Assembly: GCA_965243715.1 (NCBI GenBank)
Contig: CBDEVU010000007.1
Coordinates: 62,001 to 126,000 of the forward strand
Reading direction: 5' to 3'
DNA length: 64,000 nucleotides
Source: UBA11606 sp965243715
Lineage (GTDB): Bacteria > Actinomycetota > Acidimicrobiia > Acidimicrobiales > Aldehydirespiratoraceae
Shown: piece by piece, positions 17,293 to 25,804 of the stretch
How the letters are laid out: every line of letters starts with the position of its first letter
Position numbering within the stretch: position 1 is the stretch's first letter
The notes under the pieces: model-generated
Database searches by the model: none
The model's input: the letters and a program-made list of their open reading frames with translations, nothing else
Told to the model about the DNA's origin: nothing
Translations under genes and position numbers: made by a program

Positions 17293-19392
17293 TCACCGCT
17301 CCCCTACCCCGAGTCGCTTCTCGAGCGACTGGCTGTACTTCGACATACTGAACGCGAACACCCAGTAGATAATCGAAATGAACAACAAAGCTTCTCGCTT
17401 GATCCCAAGAAACTCGCTTTGGGCAGGAATGGCCCGGTTGGCGATGAACAAGATGTCGAACACGCCAATGATCGAGAGTAGCGAGGTATCTTTGAAGGTG
17501 GCGATGAGTTGACCAACCAGCGGCGGGATGGAAACCCGCAACGCCTGAGGCAACACGATGAACGTGGTGCGTTGGGCGGTGGTTAGGCCCAGAGCATCGG
17601 CGGCCTCATATTGGCCGCGCCGAACGGCTTGGAGACCGCCTCGCACATTCTCCGCGAGGTAGGCCGCGCTAAACAAGGTGAAGCCGAGAGTTACCGCGGC
17701 GAGATTCCCGATCGACATACCGGTCGGGAGGAAAAGGTTGACTATGTTGGCGAAGAAGAACAACACCGTGATGAGCGGGACGCCGCGTACGGCTTCAATG
17801 TAGAGTGTGGCTAGGACTCTGAAGATGGGCATCTCCGACGTACGGGCCAAAGCCAGCAGAACCCCCAGCGGGAACGAGAAGAGTATCGTGAAGACTGCGA
17901 CGAAGATCGACACGCTGAAGCCGCCAAGGAAGCTCTCGCTCGGCGTCTCGATGGTAGACGGGGAGTTCACCAGCGTGACGAGATAATGCATGATGAGAAC
18001 GGTGAACACCCAGGTCCATACCAGTTTCATGCGCTGGCGAGTTTCGGTGCTGGCAAAGTTCGGGGCGGCGAGGGCAAAGAGGGCCAATAGCAGAAAACTG
18101 AAGCGAGCTTTCTGCAACATTGGATACAGGCCAGCGAAGCCGGCAATCCAGTTGAAGGTCGCCACGAGGGTCAGAACCACCGCGACTAGTCGTCCAATTT
18201 CGCCCACGTCAACCCTAGTGAGCGCCCACAGGATTACACCGCCGAGCACGGCAAAGGCGAGGCCCATCGGAAGGTCGGTGGACCAGACATGGTTGTAATC
18301 GATATCAGGGTCGCGCAATACCACCCAGAACAAAAAGAACGGACTGGCCAGCCAAAGTCCGTTGAGTATCGCTCGCACCGAAGCGGCAGCGGGCTTGGTG
18401 GCCACGACGCGACCCAAGAAAAAGGTACCGACGAGGAGTAGCCAGATGACCGTCCAAGGAACCCTCGTAGTATTGCTTACTGCCGCGCCGGGATCAGCCA
18501 GAAAGCCGTCCTCGCTGAACGTGTAGCTGCCCCACGGGTAGATCCAGCCGCTCAAGACGGCCAAACCGGTGACAGTGAAACCCACTCCAGCCAACGGAAC
18601 GAACGTATTACGCCGTTTTTTGTCGCCGAGGCCGAACCATATCGCCGCACCCGCGCCACTAAAAACGATTGCGGTCAACCACCAACCCCCCCGGTTTGAC
18701 ATTGCTTCGCTGAAGGACTCCCTCACCGGCGACGAGATATCATCACGAAAGGCCCACGGACCCAAGACAAAGAGGGTTAGCAACAAGACACCACCCGTCC
18801 CCGCCACCAGCGAAATCAGGCGTGTTAGTCCCTCGACCCAAGCGTGTTTTATTTCCCACCAACGTTGCGCCAAGGAGTACAAGACCCGAGCGGCTACTCC
18901 GACGAGAGCCAACGTCCACGCGATGACACCTAAGGTTCCGGTGCCACCGCCGACCGATTCGGGAACCTCCACTAGGACCGGTAATCCGTCGGCTCCCACC
19001 AACGCGCTTGGTTCCCGCATGATGATGGCTAAGGCGATGAAACCGCCGAGGCCCGTGAGACCCATCGACAGCTTCTTGAGCGAGACGTGACCGGCGCGGG
19101 CACCTAACCCGACACTGAGACCGGCGAGAACAATGACGACGGCAACCGAGACCCAAACCCGGACGTACTGTTCCGACGGATACGCCTGGGTCATGATCAG
19201 GCGAAGGTTGAACCGAACAGAGTTCCAGTCTCGTTCTTCGCTGAAGATGAAATTGAGAACGCCGCGGATCGCCCAGAACGAGAGCCAGAGCGACGCCACG
19301 CTCATAGCGCCGTTATTGAAGTTTGATAGGAGGTTTTTCTTCAACCAAGCGCCCGCGGGCAGGCTCGGTTCTTCTGGTGGGAGCGTAGTCAT
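17293..19392 (-). CDS. aapM: Amino acid ABC transporter permease, unusually long
   Basis: A 699-residue permease; AapM of proteobacteria is about 380 residues. The C-terminal third is the transport domain with the EAA loop (QYEAADALGLTTAQRTTFIVL) that contacts the ATPase, and it is preceded by the usual membrane helices. The N-terminal ~450 residues contribute many more hydrophobic segments separated by short loops, which I cannot match to a family with certainty. The gene starts 1 base after the stop of the other permease. The long extension is genuine because the frame is continuous, uses normal codons and begins next to the upstream stop. Confidence 0.85.
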   Translation of the reverse strand: MTTLPPEEPSLPAGAWLKKNLLSNFNNGAMSVASLWLSFWAIRGVLNFIFSEERDWNSVRFNLRLIMTQAYPSEQYVRVWVSVAVVIVLAGLSVGLGARAGHVSLKKLSMGLTGLGGFIALAIIMREPSALVGADGLPVLVEVPESVGGGTGTLGVIAWTLALVGVAARVLYSLAQRWWEIKHAWVEGLTRLISLVAGTGGVLLLTLFVLGPWAFRDDISSPVRESFSEAMSNRGGWWLTAIVFSGAGAAIWFGLGDKKRRNTFVPLAGVGFTVTGLAVLSGWIYPWGSYTFSEDGFLADPGAAVSNTTRVPWTVIWLLLVGTFFLGRVVATKPAAASVRAILNGLWLASPFFLFWVVLRDPDIDYNHVWSTDLPMGLAFAVLGGVILWALTRVDVGEIGRLVAVVLTLVATFNWIAGFAGLYPMLQKARFSFLLLALFALAAPNFASTETRQRMKLVWTWVFTVLIMHYLVTLVNSPSTIETPSESFLGGFSVSIFVAVFTILFSFPLGVLLALARTSEMPIFRVLATLYIEAVRGVPLITVLFFFANIVNLFLPTGMSIGNLAAVTLGFTLFSAAYLAENVRGGLQAVRRGQYEAADALGLTTAQRTTFIVLPQALRVSIPPLVGQLIATFKDTSLLSIIGVFDILFIANRAIPAQSEFLGIKREALLFISIIYWVFAFSMSKYSQSLEKRLGVGER

Positions 19393-19393
19393 A

Positions 19394-20929
19394 TCAGCGC
19401 TCCACGATCTTTAGCCGGACGTTGAAGAAGTTCACGACCACTGAGATGGTCAGAGAACAGGCTAGGTAGAAGCCCATCCAGATCGAGAACACTTCGAGTG
19501 TCTTTCCGGTTTGGTTGAATACGGTCTGGCCGACCTGGACCACCTCCGAGTAGCCCACCGCGATTGCGAGGGATGTGTTCTTGGTGAGGTTGAGGTACTG
19601 GTTGCCGAGCGGAGGTAGAATAATGCGAAACGCTTGGGGCAACACAATACGGCGGAGCATGGTCACCCGTCGTAGGCCCACCGCTTGAGCCGCCTCAGTC
19701 TGACCCTTGGGTACGGCCAAGATGCCGCCCCGGACGATCTCGGCGATGAATGCGGCCGTGTAGAGCACTACGCCGAAGTAGACCGCGGCCATGCCCTGGG
19801 AGAAGTTGAGGCCCGCCACCCCGTAGTTCGGGAAGTTACCGGCTTGTTCGATATCTGGTAATTTGGCGTTGATTGGAATGCCGTCACGACCGTCGCCGAA
19901 CTTGTCCCCAAGGACCTCAAACAGATCGCGACTCGAGTTGACGAGCCAACTGGAAAGGCCGGGCCAGCCAACCATAACCACGAATACCGCGATCAAGGAC
20001 CCCACCCCAGCAAAGATCATGCGGAAAATGTCGTCGTCTGTAAGTTTGGCGAGCCCAGCGGGAGTGCGTTTGGTGTTGAGGAACCGCCTAATCCAGAGAC
20101 CGGCGATCGTCACCGCTCCCACGCTAAGAACAATCTGAAGCACTCCGGGGGGGACCGAGTCGATGCCATCAGCAATCAGGTCGAAACCGTCGCCTACAAA
20201 CCCAAAGACGGGATGGAGGAACCAGCCAACGAAACCAAAAACCGAAACAACGCCAAGAAGAGTCAGCAGCGGGTAAGTCTCGGCGCCGGTGGCGTCTTGG
20301 AGGGTGCGTCGCTTTTTCTTTACTACTCGTCCGATGACGAATCCAATGAGTAAGAAGACAGCCCATTGATAGAAGCCGTCGCCAATAAAGACGCGGGGAA
20401 CAGACAAGCCCTTATTCGATATGTGGAGCCAACCGTTTATGGGGCCTTGGTCGGCGCTTACGTGACCAAGGGAAGCAATGATGGCGAAGATCAAGAAGAT
20501 GTGGACCAGCAACGGGATGTTGCGAATGAACTCGATGTAGGTGCTCGCCATCTTCTTGACGATCCAGTTGTTGGACAACCGAGCCACGCCGATGACGATG
20601 CCGAGAATTGTCGCCACCAAGATGCCGCCGATGGACAGTCGGATAGTGTTGACCATGCCCACCCAGAGAGCTCGTCCACCAGTGTCGGGGCTCGTGTCGA
20701 TGCCCTCGGACAAGTCGATACCGGGATTGCGTTCGAGGAAGTCGAATCCAGTGGGGATGCTCTTGGCTTCAAGATTGTCGCCTGCGTTGGTGGCCAAAAA
20801 CCAAGTTGCGCCGATGAGCAAGATCAAGGCCACAACCTGAACGAGCCACTTGACGATAGTTGCGTCTCGGTAGAACGGCGGTCGAGCCGCGGCTTGGAAC
20901 GACAATGATGAATCTGCGGTGTCGGTCAC
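19394..20929 (-). CDS. aapQ: Amino acid ABC transporter permease
   Basis: A 511-residue permease with two parts of the HisQM transport domain: a first segment with the conserved NTIRLS and NIPLLVHIF elements (about residues 93-155), and a C-terminal segment with the EAA loop QTEAAQAVGLRRVTMLRRIV. The intervening ~200 residues form extra membrane spans, as in AapQ-type permeases, which have a long insert compared with HisQ. It would pair with the longer permease to form the membrane pore. It lies downstream of a stem-loop that follows the binding-protein gene. Confidence 0.88.
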   Translation of the reverse strand: MTDTADSSLSFQAAARPPFYRDATIVKWLVQVVALILLIGATWFLATNAGDNLEAKSIPTGFDFLERNPGIDLSEGIDTSPDTGGRALWVGMVNTIRLSIGGILVATILGIVIGVARLSNNWIVKKMASTYIEFIRNIPLLVHIFLIFAIIASLGHVSADQGPINGWLHISNKGLSVPRVFIGDGFYQWAVFLLIGFVIGRVVKKKRRTLQDATGAETYPLLTLLGVVSVFGFVGWFLHPVFGFVGDGFDLIADGIDSVPPGVLQIVLSVGAVTIAGLWIRRFLNTKRTPAGLAKLTDDDIFRMIFAGVGSLIAVFVVMVGWPGLSSWLVNSSRDLFEVLGDKFGDGRDGIPINAKLPDIEQAGNFPNYGVAGLNFSQGMAAVYFGVVLYTAAFIAEIVRGGILAVPKGQTEAAQAVGLRRVTMLRRIVLPQAFRIILPPLGNQYLNLTKNTSLAIAVGYSEVVQVGQTVFNQTGKTLEVFSIWMGFYLACSLTISVVVNFFNVRLKIVER

Positions 20930-20980
20930 TACTTCGAGTCCCCCAACTCAATCGATCTCGGTAGTACTAAAAACATACAC

Positions 20981-21036
20981 CAGACGGTGGCAGGAAGGCT
21001 GGGAGTCGAAACCCCCAGCCCTCGAGTCATCGTCTG
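20981..21036 (-). terminator. Stem-loop between binding-protein and permease genes
   Basis: A perfect 7-base stem (GGCTGGG at 20997-21003 with CCCAGCC at 21014-21020) is nested inside an outer 6-base stem (CAGACG at 20981-20986 with CGTCTG at 21031-21036). There is no T-run, so it is more likely a partial terminator or mRNA-stabilising hairpin that keeps the binding protein more abundant than the membrane subunits, as is common in ABC importer operons. Confidence 0.6.
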
Positions 21037-21041
21037 AATGC

Positions 21042-22178
21042 TTAGCGAGCGGGCGGAGCGTAAATGAGACCGCCATCGGTGTAGGGCGCATTGGGCGAAC
21101 CATCACGGGTCAATCCGACCGGTCCTAGATGACGCACATAGACGTCGTTGTAGTTGCCCACCTGGCTAATGACCTGGAAGAAGGCGTCAGCCTCGAGTCC
21201 CATAGCAGTTTGCAGTTCATCTGCACCGCCCAGCAGGCGATCAGCTTCGGCGTCTGGGGGGCTGGCGGCGGCGGCATCCACGTTGTCTTGGGTGATGCCC
21301 TTTTCGTCAGCGATAACCATCGCGTAGACGGTCCAGTTGACCGCGTCGGCAAAGCCCGAGTCGTTCTGCCCGTAAGTTGGGCCCAGTGGCTCCTTGGAGA
21401 TCGCGGTGGCGGGGAAGATTACCCACTCCTGATCGGTTGGCTGCTGCTTAACCTTGCGCCCCACGAGGGCCGAGCCGTCCGTGGTGATGACGTCACAAGC
21501 CCCTTCGATGAAGTTCTGCGTGACGATGTCGAAGTCCTCGAAGGTATTGAGCGTGATGCTCACCCCCGCGGCCTTGGCGGCGTCGGCTATGTTCTTTTCT
21601 GTAGTGGTACCGGCGTTGGTACACACCACGGCGCCGTCTACGTCAGCCACGGTAGAAGCGTTGTCGAAACCGCTGCTGACCCGAGCCATGAGCTGCTGAC
21701 CGTCGTAGTAGGTAGTCGGACCGAAATCCATACCGACATCGCTATCGCGGCTCTGAGTCCACGTGGTGTTACGCATCAAGACATCAATTTCGCCGGTCTG
21801 CACGGCGGTGAATCGCTCGGCTGCGGTAAGCGCAACAAAGTTGACTGCCTCCGCATCGCCGAGAATCGCCGCAGCGACGGCTCGGCACATGTCGGCGTCG
21901 AAGCCAACCTGGCTGCCATCAGGCTGGGTCTCGGAAAAGGCGACCGCAGCGCCGGAAACGCCGCAGTTTAGTTCACCTCGGTCTTGAACCACCTGCAACA
22001 AGTGAGGGCCGTCATGGGTCGCTTCGACAACGTCTTCAGAATCGCCGGAATCATCAGAATCTGTGGATGTGTCCTCGCCGCTGACCGCTTCGTCGTCACT
22101 GTCGCCGCCGCAAGACGCGGCGAGCAGCGTGAATCCAAGCAGTACGGCAAGTAGCCGCAAAAGGTGCTTATTATGCAT
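21042..22178 (-). CDS. aapJ: Polar amino acid ABC transporter substrate-binding lipoprotein
   Basis: A 378-residue extracellular solute-binding protein (family 3 fold). The signal peptide ends in a lipobox LAASC with Cys at residue 23, so it should be lipid-anchored outside the membrane. An acidic Ser/Asp-rich linker of about 30 residues follows, then the binding domain with features such as GFDADMCRAVAAAI and MRNTTWTQSRD, which are typical of AapJ/BztA proteins. A GGAGG site lies about 9 bases before ATG 22178. The ligand is probably glutamate or a related amino acid; this is inferred from the family and from the adjacent gdh. Confidence 0.92.
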   Translation of the reverse strand: MHNKHLLRLLAVLLGFTLLAASCGGDSDDEAVSGEDTSTDSDDSGDSEDVVEATHDGPHLLQVVQDRGELNCGVSGAAVAFSETQPDGSQVGFDADMCRAVAAAILGDAEAVNFVALTAAERFTAVQTGEIDVLMRNTTWTQSRDSDVGMDFGPTTYYDGQQLMARVSSGFDNASTVADVDGAVVCTNAGTTTEKNIADAAKAAGVSITLNTFEDFDIVTQNFIEGACDVITTDGSALVGRKVKQQPTDQEWVIFPATAISKEPLGPTYGQNDSGFADAVNWTVYAMVIADEKGITQDNVDAAAASPPDAEADRLLGGADELQTAMGLEADAFFQVISQVGNYNDVYVRHLGPVGLTRDGSPNAPYTDGGLIYAPPAR

Positions 22179-22272
22179 GGTTGGTAGTCCTCCAGTAGTC
22201 CCCTGATGGGATCGCTACCTACACTACACGGTTTGTCACTGCTCTGAAAGTATCAACCGGAGGTTTATACCA

Positions 22273-23535
22273 TCACGGGAAGATTCCCCGCATGCCGTAC
22301 ACCGAGGCGAGGAGTTCGGATGCTTCGATATACGCACCCTGGCGGCGGGTGCAGCCACGATTCTTGCGCTGCCTAGCCACTCGATCTGCGGCATCCCACA
22401 TGGTTTCGCGCAATCTGTTGTCGACATCAACCGCCGACCATTGGTCGCTGGTCTTGTTCTGGACCCACTCGTAGTAAGAGACGATCACTCCCCCCGCGTT
22501 GGCCAAGATGTCGGGGATGACTTCGACCCCGCCCTCCTCTAACACCGCGGCGGCAGCGGCAGTGACCGGCCCGTTGGCCGCTTCAAGAACGACGTCGGCT
22601 CGAACCGTCTCGACGTTGTCGGCGGTAATTTGCGCTTCAATCGCCGCTGGCATCAAAACATTAACGTCGAGGGCGAAGAACTCCTCGGTGCTGATGGCCT
22701 CGGCGTCGGCAAAGCCCGCCACTCCTCTGTTCTGTTGGACGTAGACCTCGAGTTTTTCGATGTCGAGGCCCGTCTCGTTGTGGACCGTACCGCTGGCATC
22801 ACACACGGCCGTGATCTGCATCCCCAGTTCGACCAGGGCGTGAGCGCCGTGACTGCCCACGTTGCCGAAGCCTTGGATCGCCACGCTTTCCCCGGCCAGC
22901 GTTCGGTCAAACTCGCCATAGAGGTGACGTAACGCATAGGCCGCCCCTTTTCCGGTAGCCGCGGCCCGACCCTGACTGCCTCCGAGTTCGATCGGCTTGC
23001 CGGTGACGACCCGCCTAGAATCTTGTCGTTCGCCCGACCCCCGACTGTTGAGGTAGGTATCCATCATCCATCCCATAGTGCGGGCGTCGGTACCAACGTC
23101 GGGTGCCGGAATGTCGTACTCGGGGCCGATGTTGTCACCCAGGCTGTGGGTAAAGCGACGAACGACGCGTTCGAGTTCGGCATCGGAGTATTTGTTCGGG
23201 TCTATTGCCACCCCACCCTTGGCTCCGCCGAAGGGCAATCGCATGAGGGCACACTTGAACGTCATCCACGTGGCGAGGGCCCGCACCTCGTCGAGGTCCA
23301 CCGCTGGGTGGAACCGCAGGCCCCCCTTGTACGGGCCCAAGGCGTTGTTGTGTTGGATTCGGTATCCCTGCAGCAACTCGTACTCGCCGGCGTCTCTTTG
23401 CACCGGAAAGTTCACTATGAGTTCACTGTTCGGACCCGACAGTATGGCTTGGATTTTGGGGTCCATTCCGATCGCCTCGGCCGCGTCGGCCACGTTGGCC
23501 GCGGCCTCTCGGTAGAGGCTAGCGCTTGCTGACAT
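22273..23535 (-). CDS. gdhA: Glutamate dehydrogenase
   Basis: A 420-residue Glu/Leu/Phe/Val-type dehydrogenase that interconverts glutamate with 2-oxoglutarate and ammonia. The substrate-site block LGPYKGGLRFHP and the catalytic-Lys block MRLPFGGAKGGVAIDP are intact, and the Rossmann element is GFGNVGSHGA. The length fits the hexameric class of about 410-450 residues. NAD versus NADP preference is not clear by eye. It lies directly after arc (20-base gap) and before the amino acid importer, a position not usual for a proteasome locus. Confidence 0.93.
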   Translation of the reverse strand: MSASASLYREAAANVADAAEAIGMDPKIQAILSGPNSELIVNFPVQRDAGEYELLQGYRIQHNNALGPYKGGLRFHPAVDLDEVRALATWMTFKCALMRLPFGGAKGGVAIDPNKYSDAELERVVRRFTHSLGDNIGPEYDIPAPDVGTDARTMGWMMDTYLNSRGSGERQDSRRVVTGKPIELGGSQGRAAATGKGAAYALRHLYGEFDRTLAGESVAIQGFGNVGSHGAHALVELGMQITAVCDASGTVHNETGLDIEKLEVYVQQNRGVAGFADAEAISTEEFFALDVNVLMPAAIEAQITADNVETVRADVVLEAANGPVTAAAAAVLEEGGVEVIPDILANAGGVIVSYYEWVQNKTSDQWSAVDVDNRLRETMWDAADRVARQRKNRGCTRRQGAYIEASELLASVYGMRGIFP

Positions 23536-23555
23536 GTGGGGCTCCGTGGTTCTTG

Positions 23556-25295
23556 TTACAGGTACTGTCCAGTGGCAACGGCGTCGATTGACTTGCCGCC
23601 TTCGCCGTCGTCTTGGCTGCCGATGAGGGTCCGGACGTAGACAATTCGCTCACCCTTTTTTCCCGAAATCTTCGCCCAGTCATCGGGATTGGTGGTGTTG
23701 GGAAGATCTTCGTGTTCTTTGAACTCTTGACGAATCGAGGCCAGCAGATCGTCGCTTCGAATACCCCGAGGGCCATCGCCTATCTCCCGCTTGATGGCAA
23801 GTTTCTTCGCTCGGCGGACAATGTTCTCGATCATGGCCCCCGACGAGAAGTCCTTGAAGTACATGATCTCTTTGTCGCCGTTTTGGTACGTGACTTCGAG
23901 GAACCGGTTGACATCGTCGTCTCGATACATCTCTCGGACTGTGTCTTCGATCATACACTGTACGGCCTTGTCCGGATCGCCGCCACCGATGGTCTCTACC
24001 ATCTCTTCGTCGATCGGCAGCTCAGCCGTGAGGTAGCGGCCAAAGATAGCCGTAGCGGCTTCCGCGTCGGGTCGCTCGATCTTGATTTTCACGTCCAAAC
24101 GCCCGGGTCGCAAGATGGCCGGGTCGATGAGGTCCTCACGGTTCGAAGCGCCGATCACGATCACATTTCGCAACGTCTCAACCCCATCGATCTCGGCTAG
24201 TAGCTGAGGAACGATCGTCGACTCGATATCTGAACTGATGCCACTGCCACGAGTCCGGAAGAGCGATTCCATTTCGTCAAAGAAAACAATGACCGGCCAA
24301 CCCTCCTCGCTTTTTTCACGAGCGCGCTGGAAAACTTGGCGGATCTGGCGTTCTGTCTCGCCGACATACTTGTTGAGCAGTTCCGGGCCCTTGACGTTGA
24401 GAAAGAAACTGCACGCCCCAACGTCTCCGGAAACCTCCGCAACCTGCTTGGCAAGGCTGTTGGCGACGGCCTTGGCGATGAGCGTCTTGCCGCACCCCGG
24501 CGGACCGTACAGCAGGATTCCCTTCGGCGCGGGAAGGTCGTAAGCGGCAAAGAGTGCCTGGTGCAGGAAGGGCAACTCGACGGCATCGGTAATCTGTTCG
24601 ATCTGGACGTCAAGACCACCGATGTCGTTGTACGACACAGCGGGGATTTCTTCAAGGATCAACTCCTCAACCTCGGGTCGGGGCAGTCGTTCAAGAACCA
24701 TCCCGGCCCGGGGGTCGATGAGCACAGTGTCGCCGGTACGCAGCGGCTGAGCCATCACCGTGTCGCTGAGTTCAACCACACGCTCTTCGTCGGCGCGGCC
24801 TACTACCATGGCTCGATCGCCCTGCGGCAGTACTTCTTTGAGTGTGGCAATCTCGCCCGTGCGGTCGGGGCTACGAGCGAGAACAACATTGAACGACTCG
24901 TTCAAAACGACTTCTTGTCCCCGTTCGAGCCCGCCGTCGAGGTCGTGGTGTACGGCCACCCGCATCTTGCGGCCCCCGGCGTGAACGTCGACGGTGCCGT
25001 CGTCGTTGTGGCCTAGGACGGTTCCGTAGCCCGACGGGGGTTGGGTCAGTTTGTCTACTTCGTCGCTCAGGGTTGAGATGTGTTCTCGTGCTTCTCGCAA
25101 CGTGTAGGTGAGCTTTTCGTTCCGCGAGACGGCTTGGGCGAGGTTCCCTTTAGTCTCGAGGAGTCGTTCCTCCAGGGAGCGCACCTGCTTGGGTGAATCT
25201 TGGGCGCGGCGGCGCAAGGCGGTGACTTCGTCTTCTAGACCGGCCACGAGCAAACGCAACCGGTTGATTTCGCCCTCAACATCGTGTTCGTCCAC
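23556..25295 (-). CDS. arc: Proteasome-associated AAA ATPase ARC/Mpa
   Basis: A 579-residue ring ATPase that captures pupylated proteins, unfolds them and feeds the 20S core. It has an N-terminal coiled coil (about residues 5-55), a tandem OB region, Walker A GPPGCGKT, Walker B VIVFFDEME and the second region of homology NREDLIDPAILRPGRLD. The C-terminus ends GQYL; the penultimate Tyr is the motif that opens the PrcA gate. Translation starts at GTG 25295 with a strong AGGAGG five bases upstream. Separation from dop by five nitrogen-related genes is unusual. Confidence 0.96.
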   Translation of the reverse strand: MDEHDVEGEINRLRLLVAGLEDEVTALRRRAQDSPKQVRSLEERLLETKGNLAQAVSRNEKLTYTLREAREHISTLSDEVDKLTQPPSGYGTVLGHNDDGTVDVHAGGRKMRVAVHHDLDGGLERGQEVVLNESFNVVLARSPDRTGEIATLKEVLPQGDRAMVVGRADEERVVELSDTVMAQPLRTGDTVLIDPRAGMVLERLPRPEVEELILEEIPAVSYNDIGGLDVQIEQITDAVELPFLHQALFAAYDLPAPKGILLYGPPGCGKTLIAKAVANSLAKQVAEVSGDVGACSFFLNVKGPELLNKYVGETERQIRQVFQRAREKSEEGWPVIVFFDEMESLFRTRGSGISSDIESTIVPQLLAEIDGVETLRNVIVIGASNREDLIDPAILRPGRLDVKIKIERPDAEAATAIFGRYLTAELPIDEEMVETIGGGDPDKAVQCMIEDTVREMYRDDDVNRFLEVTYQNGDKEIMYFKDFSSGAMIENIVRRAKKLAIKREIGDGPRGIRSDDLLASIRQEFKEHEDLPNTTNPDDWAKISGKKGERIVYVRTLIGSQDDGEGGKSIDAVATGQYL

Positions 25296-25314
25296 GGAAA
25301 CCTCCTGTCGGCTT

Positions 25315-25337
25315 GCCTAGAGCGTTAGCCTAGAGCG
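25315..25337. repeat. 10-bp direct repeat in the arc/ferredoxin intergenic region
   Basis: GCCTAGAGCG occurs twice, at 25315-25324 and 25328-25337, separated by TTA. It lies between the divergent arc and ferredoxin genes, just upstream of the arc ribosome site, where a regulator or the arc promoter could be expected. No matching TTGACA/TATAAT pair is evident by eye. Its role as an operator is only a guess. Confidence 0.5.
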
Positions 25338-25411
25338 TCATGGTGGTACACTAATCGATAGAACCGCCGAGCCCCGAAACCGGGTGCCTACCAAGTGAGG
25401 TCTAACGCACA

Positions 25412-25645
25412 ATGAAGGTTTGGATCGACCAGGATCTCTGCACCGGCGACGGTCTTTGTGAAGAGATCGCTCCCGATGTGTTCACTCTCCTCGACGACGG
25501 CTTGGCCTACGTCAGAGAGGGTTCCAAAGTTTACTCCGATCCCGGTGGCCCCGATGGTCTTGCCGTGGTGAAGGAGGGCCAAGAAGAGGCCACGATCGAG
25601 TCCGCCGAAGAGTGCCCGGGCGAGTGCATCTTCATCGAAATCTGA
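25412..25645 (+). CDS. Single-cluster ferredoxin
   Basis: A 77-residue acidic ferredoxin. It has LCTGDGLC (Cys at about residues 11 and 17) and a distal ECPGEC, giving a C-x5-C ... C-x3-C pattern. The Thr in the middle of the first motif, where four-iron ferredoxins have a Cys, suggests a 3Fe-4S cluster like those donating electrons to P450s; the extra final Cys is unusual. The partner enzyme is unknown. It is divergent from arc and lies alone on the plus strand, convergent with the trypsin-like protease. Confidence 0.88.
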   Translation: MKVWIDQDLCTGDGLCEEIAPDVFTLLDDGLAYVREGSKVYSDPGGPDGLAVVKEGQEEATIESAEECPGECIFIEI

Positions 25646-25651
25646 TTTCTT

Positions 25652-25686
25652 CTAGTCGCCCACTGGACGGCGCCCAGTCCGGCTAG
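25652..25686. terminator. Imperfect hairpin between convergent ferredoxin and protease genes
   Basis: ACTGG (25662-25666) pairs with CCAGT (25674-25678), and outer CTAG (25652-25655) pairs with CTAG (25683-25686), giving an imperfect hairpin 7 bases after the ferredoxin stop. No T-run follows. It could act as a terminator for the ferredoxin transcript. Confidence 0.45.
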
Positions 25687-25720
25687 CTGTAGCGGTCTGC
25701 GGTTGTGCGGGTTCGCAAAA

Positions 25721-25738
25721 TCGCACAGGATCGTGCGA
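25721..25738. terminator. Second hairpin between convergent genes
   Basis: TCGCAC (25721-25726) pairs perfectly with GTGCGA (25733-25738) around a 6-base loop. Flanking GGTTCGCA and TGCGAAACC segments could extend it imperfectly. It lies in the 159-base gap between the convergent ferredoxin and protease genes and could terminate transcription from either side. Confidence 0.45.
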
Positions 25739-25804
25739 AACCTAACGTGCGGAACCCAATCGACTCGAGCTATCGGATCATCCACCGAAGTATGGGAGCC
25801 TGCG

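Noticed and set aside
21129..21971. Plus-strand open frame (280 residues) opposite the binding-protein gene
   Set aside because: It is antisense to a clear lipoprotein gene and has no family features.
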